From: Bacteroidota bacterium
Lineage (GTDB): Bacteria > Bacteroidota > Bacteroidia > Chitinophagales > Chitinophagaceae
Assembly (NCBI GenBank): GCA_023427575.1
Contig: JAEZAY010000151.1
Location: forward strand, 1-10,349
DNA: 10,349 nucleotides
Direction of reading: 5' to 3'
The notes below the pieces were generated by a model, which saw only the letters and a list, made by a program, of their open reading frames with translations, ran no database searches and was not told where the DNA came from. How positions within the stretch are numbered: the first letter of the stretch is position 1; each line of letters starts with the position of its first letter. A program made the translations under genes and the position numbers. Positions 1-4,164 of the stretch are shown piece by piece.

Positions 1-323
1 CATTCACTCAGCGAATGCAAATGAATGGAAACATTTTTCTGAATTGCCGGGAAGTCGGCAATCAGCCGCCCGATCTGGGCTGAAAAAAACCAGATCACCA
101 GACCAAGACAAATAAACAGGACCAGCAGTGAGCAGGCAATGGAAATTCCTTCCCCCAATTTCAGGCGCCTGAAAAAGCGCAGCACCGGCAGCAGCAGAAT
201 GCTGAGAAAAAACGAGAGGATCAACGGTGTCAGCACCCCACTGCCCAAAGCGATTATCAAACCTAATACATACAGTCCAACCAGTTCAATAGACCTTCTG
301 ACTGTCAGTGGTAATTCTTTCAT
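1..323 (-). CDS. AI-2E family transporter (PerM/YdiK-like), N-terminal part only
   Basis: This is the first 107 codons of a polytopic inner-membrane protein, read on the minus strand from an ATG at 321-323 and cut off by the window edge. The translation begins MKELPLTVRRSIELV. It shows hydrophobic segments at about residues 14-34 and 35-50, a basic turn (RFFRRLKLG, 49-57), and a third membrane segment at 61-81, followed by an amphipathic stretch. This N-terminal pattern, with a proline in the second segment followed by a basic loop, is typical of the AI-2E/PerM exporter family (DUF20). Members have about eight membrane helices and 340-370 residues, so roughly two thirds lie outside the window. 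The name comes from the AI-2 exporter TqsA, but most members have unknown or different substrates, so transport of AI-2 should not be assumed. There is no clear Shine-Dalgarno sequence. The gene diverges from the DUF4251 gene to its right. Confidence 0.82.
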   Translation of the reverse strand, partial: MKELPLTVRRSIELVGLYVLGLIIALGSGVLTPLILSFFLSILLLPVLRFFRRLKLGEGISIACSLLVLFICLGLVIWFFSAQIGRLIADFPAIQKNVSIHLHSLSE

Positions 324-494
324 ATAGATGGTTAATCATTCAATTTACATGCATTTGCCAGAATGGCAAGGCGGGCATTTCTACGTTTATCCGCAGCGTA
401 AGAATCTGTTAAAAAATCCGGCCAGCCTTCAGATGGTTCCGGCCACAATGTTTGGGGCGCAATCCTTGCAACAGTTTTTACAAATTTGAATACA

Positions 495-971
495 ATGCTG
501 CGATATCTTCTAAGTAGTGGTTTGTTCCTGCTTTTATTGGGATCGGTAAAGCTGTCGGTAGCGCAAGACAGCATTCAATCGCTGATCGATTCCCGCGATC
601 TGGTATTTGTAGCGCAGCGGGTTTCCCCGATGCGGGGTACAGTCAGGCATCTTACCAGTTACTATCATTTACGGTTATCGGGCGATACGCTGGCCGCTGA
701 TCTGCCATTCTTCGGCCGGGCTTACTCGGCGCCCATGCATCCCGATGATGCCAGAATCCGGTTCCGCACAACCGATTTTGAAATGAAAGTAAAACGCCGT
801 AAAAACCGGTGGCAGATCCAATTTGATCCGCAGGATGCCCAGGATGTGAATGCGGTTTTTCTCACCGTGCATGAAAATGGAACTGCTACGCTCCGGATTT
901 CCAGTAACCGGCGCCAGGCAATCAGTTTCCAGGGATTTGTAAAAAAGAATGATGGAGCGACCTCTTTTTAA
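495..971 (+). CDS. DUF4251 domain-containing secreted protein
   Basis: A 158-residue protein with a cleavable signal peptide (residues 1 to about 23, MLRYLLSSGLFLLLLGSV..., cleavage near SVA-QD), so it is exported to the periplasm or beyond. The remainder is one DUF4251 domain, recognisable by FVAQRVSPMRG (about 36-46), a long β-rich middle with LPFFGRAYSAP, and near the end VFLTVHENGTATLRISS followed by ISFQGFV. The family is nearly confined to Bacteroidota and has no established biochemical role. I chose the ATG at 495. A TTG three codons upstream (486) is in frame but gives only three extra residues before the signal peptide. The stop (TAA, 969-971) overlaps the stop of the convergent oxygenase gene, so neither gene has room for its own terminator before the other. 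Confidence 0.88.
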   Translation: MLRYLLSSGLFLLLLGSVKLSVAQDSIQSLIDSRDLVFVAQRVSPMRGTVRHLTSYYHLRLSGDTLAADLPFFGRAYSAPMHPDDARIRFRTTDFEMKVKRRKNRWQIQFDPQDAQDVNAVFLTVHENGTATLRISSNRRQAISFQGFVKKNDGATSF

Positions 972-1726
972 ACTATATCCATTGCATTGATCTGCTTCAT
1001 ATACTCACGGGGAAGAATAAGCGATTTTACGAGCCGATCCATTTTTAAAGCGCGACTTATTTTATAAGCCAGGAGCAGGGGTGTAACCAGCGATTGCTTT
1101 CGCATTCCAAGAAGCTTTCGCACCTGCGGCGGTACTATGAGAATCTGGCCTTCAATCAGGATCCGGTACCGGAATGCTCCAAGGTGTTTGCGGTATTGGC
1201 GGAAAAGATCAACGGTAAATTTACTGTTCACCAGATCGCGCTCCAGGTGTTCATCTCTTTGCAGAATCCATTCTTCATAGTTCCGGGGGAGATCCGGAAT
1301 CTCCATCCGGGCGCCGATCCTGTAAAACGTTTGAAATAATTCTTCCTTTTCCTCCGGGCTTAATTTACGTTCCAGCAGTTCGTAAGCTGCAATGGAATAG
1401 TGAATAAGCATAAAAAGCACATCACGGTAAGCCCAGTCTGGAATTTTATCCTCCCGGCTCAATTCAACGGCCTTATGAATGGAACTGATGCTATCAATGG
1501 CCTTATGCGCTTTTTCCAGGTCGGAAAAAACAATCCGTCTAGCATAGGTAACCGTTGAAAACAAACGCGCCAGCGGATCGGCGGGAAGGCGGCCCGTGAA
1601 GTATAACCAGTCTACGGCCTTGTTCAACGCAAATTCAGCCGCAGCCCCTGCAAATATGAAGAGGATGGTATCGCTTTTGCCCCAAATCTGCCGGACTACC
1701 GATTCCTTATCAACAAAAGTTTCCAT
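968..1726 (-). CDS. Oxygenase MpaB family protein (DUF2236)
   Basis: A 252-residue, mostly α-helical protein without a signal peptide, so probably cytosolic. It follows the pattern of the MpaB/rubber-oxygenase catalytic domain (DUF2236): a small-residue stretch FAGAAAEFALNKAVDW (about 25-40), then DPLARLFSTVTYARRIVF (50-67), IHKAVEL with His84, DVLFMLIHYSIAAYELL (102-118), KLSPEEKEELFQTFYRIGARMEIPDLPRNYEEW (121-153), and a final helical bundle. Some family members (latex-clearing protein Lcp, RoxB) are haem b oxygenases. His84 sits where the family's conserved HxxV histidine lies and is a candidate haem ligand, which is an inference. Substrates for most bacterial members are unknown. The start ATG gives a sensible N-terminus just before the domain. 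The gene is transcribed divergently from the hypothetical gene at 1834 and converges with the DUF4251 gene. Confidence 0.8.
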   Translation of the reverse strand: METFVDKESVVRQIWGKSDTILFIFAGAAAEFALNKAVDWLYFTGRLPADPLARLFSTVTYARRIVFSDLEKAHKAIDSISSIHKAVELSREDKIPDWAYRDVLFMLIHYSIAAYELLERKLSPEEKEELFQTFYRIGARMEIPDLPRNYEEWILQRDEHLERDLVNSKFTVDLFRQYRKHLGAFRYRILIEGQILIVPPQVRKLLGMRKQSLVTPLLLAYKISRALKMDRLVKSLILPREYMKQINAMDIV

Positions 1727-1754
1727 AAATGCAGGAATTGTTCAGGCTTGTTTT

Positions 1755-1803
1755 TTACCTATAAAAGGTAAGCAAAAATCAGTGCTGATATCAAACACTG
1801 ATT
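1755..1803. promoter_or_regulatory. Two inverted repeats in a divergent intergenic region (candidate operators)
   Basis: In the 107 bp between the divergent starts at 1726 and 1834 lie two inverted repeats side by side: TTACCT/AGGTAA (1755-1760 and 1766-1771, 5-nt spacer) and AATCAGTG/CACTGATT (1777-1784 and 1796-1803, 11-nt spacer). The second ends just upstream of a sequence at 1807-1814 (TATTTTAG) that differs at one position from the Bacteroidota -7 consensus TAnnTTTG. A dimeric regulator binding here could therefore control either or both genes. No good -33 element was found, so the promoter call is weak. The repeats themselves are exact. Confidence 0.35.
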
Positions 1804-1833
1804 GATTATTTTAGCCGATCATACTATCCGGAT

Positions 1834-2316
1834 ATGCGTGCAGCAAGTATTCATGAAATTAAAACCGAATTATCGGAACTGCCTCCGAAAAAACTGCTGG
1901 AAATTTGTTTGCGGCTGGGTAAGTTCAAAAAAGAAAACAAGGAATTGCTCACCTATATATTATTTGAATCCGGCGATGAAAGCGGGTATGTAGAATCGGT
2001 AAAAACGGAGATCAATGAAGAATTTAAAGATCTTCCAAAGCCTTCCAATTACCACACGAAAAAATCACTGCGGAAAATTCTCCGGATCATTGGAAAATTC
2101 AGCCGCTACAGTCCGGTTACCCAATCGGAAATTGAAATGAGAATCTATTTTCTCAGCAAGATGAGGGAATCTAAAATTCCGGTGCGCAGTGCCGCCGCCC
2201 TGATCAGTATTCAGGATCAGCAAATAAAAAAAATTAAAACCCTGATTTCTTCCCTCCACGAAGATTTGCAATACGATTTTCAAAAACAACTGGAAATGGT
2301 TTCAAGCCCGGATTAA
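1834..2316 (+). CDS. Conserved hypothetical helical protein
   Basis: A 160-residue soluble protein with no signal peptide or membrane segment, dominated by charged amphipathic helices. The N-terminus (IHEIKTELSELPPKKLLEICLRLGKFKKENKELLTYILFE, spread over residues 6-45) resembles short helical-repeat proteins common in Bacteroidota that carry an 'LPxxxLxExxLxLxxxKKENKELL' pattern. The middle (KKSLRKILRIIGKFSRYS, about 76-93) is strongly basic, and the C-terminal half is helical with a conserved-looking LHEDLQYDFQ (143-152). I do not recognise a catalytic motif. DUF6155 is a possible family, but I am not sure of that. A second frame from 1802 overlaps it but lacks protein-like composition, so the ATG at 1834 is preferred. 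A terminator follows within about 15 bp of the stop, so it is probably transcribed alone. Confidence 0.75.
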   Translation: MRAASIHEIKTELSELPPKKLLEICLRLGKFKKENKELLTYILFESGDESGYVESVKTEINEEFKDLPKPSNYHTKKSLRKILRIIGKFSRYSPVTQSEIEMRIYFLSKMRESKIPVRSAAALISIQDQQIKKIKTLISSLHEDLQYDFQKQLEMVSSPD

Positions 2317-2330
2317 GGATAGAAATAAAC

Positions 2331-2373
2331 GCCGATCAATAGAGCTGAGAAGATTGGTCTGGCACGCTTTTTT
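2331..2373 (+). terminator. Candidate intrinsic terminator after the hypothetical gene
   Basis: GCCGATCAAT (2331-2340) pairs with ATTGGTC-T-GGC (2353-2363), giving ten pairs with one G-U wobble and one bulged T. The loop is 12 nt. Four bases later comes a run of six T (2368-2373). It starts about 15 bp after the stop codon at 2316. The four-base gap and the large loop make it imperfect. Confidence 0.5.
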
Positions 2374-2399
2374 AACCAAAACCGCTGTGGGATGGTTAA
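2372..2399. repeat. Inverted repeat upstream of the first RNA element
   Basis: TTAACCA (2372-2378) and TGGTTAA (2393-2399) form exact 7-bp arms around 14 nt, with a possible inner CC/GG pairing. The repeat ends 13 bp before the first RNA element at 2412. It lacks a T run on either strand, so it is not a terminator. It may be an operator, or the 5' hairpin of that transcript. Confidence 0.3.
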
Positions 2400-2411
2400 T
2401 CCATAATCTCT

Positions 2412-2520
2412 AAGCGATGTGCTGCAGAATACGTCTTTAACAAGCGTCATAGAATGTCTGCCCCACCCTGGAAATTTCAACAAAAAACTTCATGGCCCGG
2501 CCTTTGCCGGGTCTTTTTTT
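2412..2520 (+). ncRNA. Candidate small RNA or leader, copy 1 of a twin element
   Basis: The core (2412-2462) is 42/52 aligned positions identical to a second copy at 2745-2796. It can fold as an outer stem GCAGA/TCTGC (2424-2428 with 2457-2461) and an inner stem ACG/CGT (2431-2433 with 2445-2447). The inner stem is capped by CTT/AAG (2435-2437 with 2442-2444) and a TAAC loop. Compared with copy 2, the pair G2433-C2445 becomes T-A and T2436-A2443 becomes C-G, so two pairs are kept by compensatory changes. One outer pair is gained and one inner pair lost in copy 2. An intrinsic terminator closes the unit at 2496-2520. The core also contains a 7-codon frame (2417-2440, MCCRIRL). The 5' end is unknown; I see no convincing Bacteroidota promoter. 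I do not recognise the RNA family. Confidence 0.55.
2496..2520 (+). terminator. Intrinsic terminator of RNA copy 1
   Basis: CCCGGC (2496-2501), a CTTT loop and GCCGGG (2506-2511) form a perfect six-pair GC stem, followed by TC and seven T. It is a textbook Rho-independent terminator on the plus strand. No ordinary gene lies directly upstream: the hypothetical gene ends 180 bp earlier and has its own candidate terminator. This supports a short transcript starting in between. Confidence 0.85.
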
Positions 2521-2744
2521 AGCTACTTCAACAAGGGTCCGGATTACCGTTACCGAAATGGTCCGGATATAGCGTTTACTGCTGCCCTTTAGATCGTTGA
2601 GTTCTAAAATTTTAGATGGTTCCCCTTATCCCGCTCATAATTTAGATCATAATCTGAAAAATTTCACGTTATAAGATTTCGCATTTGATAATAATTATTT
2701 AATATGCGAATGCATTGCTGCATATGATGACAGTCCACCATTAA
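2521..2744. other. AT-rich noncoding spacer with palindromes between the twin RNA elements
   Basis: No coding frame of note is seen here. The stretch holds a 14-bp perfect palindrome TCTAAAATTTTAGA (2603-2616) and three copies of TTTAGAT (2588, 2611, 2641). GGTCCGGAT appears twice 24 bp apart (2536-2544 and 2560-2568). A 7-bp inverted repeat TTCGCAT/ATGCGAA (2678-2684 and 2704-2710) encloses an AT-rich 19-bp spacer, and a nested ATATGC/GCATAT (2702-2707 and 2720-2725) surrounds the palindrome AATGCATT. The last two lie 20-70 bp before RNA copy 2 and would suit its promoter/operator region. I could not find a full TTTG/TAnnTTTG promoter pair. Confidence 0.35.
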
Positions 2745-2845
2745 AAGCTATGTGTTGCAGAATACTGCCTTAACCGGAGTCATTAGAATTTCTGCCTGTC
2801 TGAAAGAAGCTAGTCCCTGAACCCGTTTTAACGAACGGGTTTTTG
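2745..2845 (+). ncRNA. Candidate small RNA or leader, copy 2 of the twin element
   Basis: The core (2745-2796) matches copy 1 with nine substitutions and one extra base. The outer stem is GCAGAA/TTCTGC (2757-2762 with 2790-2795). The inner stem is ACT/AGT (2764-2766 with 2778-2780) plus CC/GG (2768-2769 with 2776-2777), with the same TTAAC in the loop region. A terminator follows 24 nt later. The same short frame is present (2750-2773, MCCRILP), its stop lying in the hairpin loop as in copy 1. The fructose-bisphosphate aldolase start is 126 bp beyond the terminator, so this unit could be a separate RNA or an attenuator in a long aldolase leader. The independent copy 1, with nothing but copy 2 behind it, favours separate RNAs. 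Confidence 0.55.
2820..2844 (+). terminator. Intrinsic terminator of RNA copy 2
   Basis: AACCCGTT (2820-2827) and AACGGGTT (2834-2841) form an eight-pair stem around the loop TTAACG, continuing into TTT, G and a further T-rich stretch. The T run is shorter than in copy 1's terminator, but the stem is perfect. The two terminators have unrelated stems although their upstream cores are related. Confidence 0.75.
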
Positions 2846-2881
2846 TATTTTGGAAGGCGCGGATTATACTGATGCTATTTC

Positions 2882-2903
2882 GCCTTGAAACCTTTCAAAA
2901 GGC
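2882..2903. repeat. Small hairpin upstream of the aldolase gene
   Basis: TTGAAA (2885-2890), CC and TTTCAA (2893-2898) form a compact inverted repeat, extended by GCC/GGC (2882-2884 with 2901-2903) across two bulged A. It lies between the copy 2 terminator and the aldolase start, and its function is unknown. Confidence 0.3.
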
Positions 2904-2944
2904 TTAAAATTTCACAAAGACTTTTTAAACTGCCCATTCAGCCG

Positions 2945-2952
2945 TAGTTTCG
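2945..2952 (+). promoter_or_regulatory. Possible -7 promoter element for the aldolase gene
   Basis: TAGTTTCG matches the Bacteroidota -7 consensus TAnnTTTG except for one base. It lies 18 bp before the aldolase ATG, which would give a very short leader. The expected TTTG about 19 bp further up is replaced by a T run (2922-2926), so support is modest. Confidence 0.3.
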
Positions 2953-2970
2953 CGGCTTAATTTAATCTCA

Positions 2971-4029
2971 ATGTCAAAAGTTCTTAATTACGCGGAAGCA
3001 AGTCAACTATTCGAAAAAGCCAAAAAAAAGCAATTTGCTTTACCGGCTATTAATATCTCCAGCAGCAATACCATAAATGCAGGTTTGGAAGCGGCTGCCG
3101 AGGTTAATTCTCCGATCATTGTACAGTTTAGCAATAAAGGATCCCATTTTTTTGCCGGCCTTTCTTTACCCAACGATAAGCAGCAGGCTTCTATTACCGG
3201 AGCGGTTGCTTCAGCCAAATATGTTCATGAAGTGGCGGCCCTTTACGGAACCACTGTTATCCTGAACACCGATCATGCGGCGAAAAAATTATTGCCCTGG
3301 GTGGATGGAATGCTGACGGCAGGCGAAAAATTTTACCAGGAAACCGGGCGGCCGCTGTTTTCTTCTCACATGATTGACCTTTCGGAAGAGTCTCTGGAAG
3401 AGAATATCGAAACCTGTAAGCGGTACCTGGAAAGAATGACCAGGCTGGATATGTTTCTTGAAATCGAACTGGGCGTTACCGGTGGTGAAGAAGATGGCGT
3501 AGACAATACCCATGTGGAAAATTCCAAACTGTACACACAACCCGAAGAAGTTGCTTATGCCTACGAGGAACTGAAAAAAGTAAGCGATAATTTTGTGATT
3601 GCCGCTTCCTTTGGAAACGTACACGGGGTTTACAAACCGGGAAATGTTCAGCTTGAACCGAAAATCCTGCAACAATCGCAGGCTTACATTCAGCAAAAAT
3701 TTGGCACCGGTGATAACCCGGTCAATTTCGTATTCCACGGTGGATCCGGTTCATCCGAAGAACAAATCCGCGAAGCCATCGGCTACGGAGTGATCAAGAT
3801 GAATGTGGATACCGATCTGCAATGGGCTTTTTGGAATGGCGTTCGCAATTATTATGTAGAAAACAGCGATTATCTCCAGACTCAGCTGGGTAATTCCAAA
3901 GATCCCGATGGGCCGAATAAAAAATACTATGATCCACGGGTTTGGTTGCGTAAAGGCGAAACAACGCTGAAACAAAGAATCATCCAGGCATTTACAGAAC
4001 TGAATTGCCTGAACGGCAACCAGGACTAA
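2971..4029 (+). CDS. fbaA: Class II fructose-bisphosphate aldolase
   Basis: This cytosolic, zinc-dependent enzyme of glycolysis and gluconeogenesis reversibly cleaves fructose 1,6-bisphosphate to dihydroxyacetone phosphate and glyceraldehyde 3-phosphate. At 352 residues it matches the long (E. coli FbaA-type) class IIA form, with a constant offset of eight from E. coli numbering. The expected residues are present: Asp101 (catalytic) and His102 in LNTDHAAKK, the glutamates in LEIELGVTGGEEDGV (Glu166, Glu173, Glu174), the zinc ligands His218 (SFGNVHGVY) and His256 (VFHGGSG), and Asn278 in KMNVDTD for substrate binding. The ATG at 2971 starts MSKVLNYAEA, as expected. No Shine-Dalgarno is seen. 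The gene appears monocistronic. Downstream it converges with the minus-strand small frame, whose stop is four bases away. Nothing suggests a defect. Confidence 0.97.
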   Translation: MSKVLNYAEASQLFEKAKKKQFALPAINISSSNTINAGLEAAAEVNSPIIVQFSNKGSHFFAGLSLPNDKQQASITGAVASAKYVHEVAALYGTTVILNTDHAAKKLLPWVDGMLTAGEKFYQETGRPLFSSHMIDLSEESLEENIETCKRYLERMTRLDMFLEIELGVTGGEEDGVDNTHVENSKLYTQPEEVAYAYEELKKVSDNFVIAASFGNVHGVYKPGNVQLEPKILQQSQAYIQQKFGTGDNPVNFVFHGGSGSSEEQIREAIGYGVIKMNVDTDLQWAFWNGVRNYYVENSDYLQTQLGNSKDPDGPNKKYYDPRVWLRKGETTLKQRIIQAFTELNCLNGNQD

Positions 4030-4032
4030 AGC

Positions 4033-4149
4033 TTACGCATAACCGAAGTCAAAGTCACGTCCGGCATCTGTAGAATCCGGGATGGCCGGCATCTGGTCAG
4101 CCTTAACAGATTTCCGGATTTCCGGACGTGACTCTTCTTCAACTTCCAT
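4033..4149 (-). CDS. Possible small protein of 38 residues downstream of the HD-PycTM gene
   Basis: A 38-codon ATG-to-TAA frame (MEVEEESRPEIRKSVKADQM, then a tail ending RDFDFGYA). It begins 15 bases after the stop of the HD-PycTM gene on the same strand and is preceded by a purine-rich GGAAGAAAG about 5-6 bases before the ATG, a better ribosome site than most genes here have. The product would be acidic, soluble and without a signal or membrane segment. Its spacing would suit translational coupling to the upstream gene. Against it are its small size, no recognised family, and the fact that most of it lies inside a long inverted repeat that could exist for RNA structure instead. Confidence 0.4.
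   Translation of the reverse strand: MEVEEESRPEIRKSVKADQMPAIPDSTDAGRDFDFGYA
4053..4133. repeat. 12-bp perfect inverted repeat with nested structure between convergent genes
   Basis: AGTCACGTCCGG (4053-4064) and CCGGACGTGACT (4122-4133) are exact inverted arms around 57 nt. Inside are two further mutually exclusive pairings, ATCTGT/ACAGAT (4066-4071 with 4106-4111) and AATCCGG/CCGGATT (4074-4080 with 4114-4120), plus a small GATG/CATC hairpin (4081-4093). CCGGCATCTG occurs twice in direct orientation (4061-4070 and 4086-4095). The position between convergent stop codons fits a transcript-end structure for both strands, but neither side has a T run, so a classical terminator is not supported. 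Confidence 0.5.
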
Positions 4150-4164
4150 TTCACTTTCTTCCTA

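Noticed and set aside
1826..1833. ATCCGGAT palindrome immediately before the starts at 1834 and (5480-5487) 5503, as a shared operator
   Set aside because: The same or similar palindromes occur inside coding sequences (near 5949 and 8824), so the word is common in this genome and not specific to promoters.
2704..2727. A third short frame with paired cysteine codons (MRMHCCI) just before RNA copy 2
   Set aside because: It lies in a palindromic stretch (ATATGC/GCATAT around AATGCATT) that forces this codon pattern. It lacks the surrounding core shared by the two elements and no terminator follows directly.
2417..2773. The 7-codon frames as microcin C-like heptapeptide (mccA-type) genes
   Set aside because: The length is right, but mccA peptides end in asparagine and need an adjacent MccB adenylyltransferase. 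Neither is seen here.
3289..3738. 149-codon antisense frame within the aldolase gene
   Set aside because: The plus-strand aldolase has every catalytic residue. The antisense frame is a codon-usage by-product.
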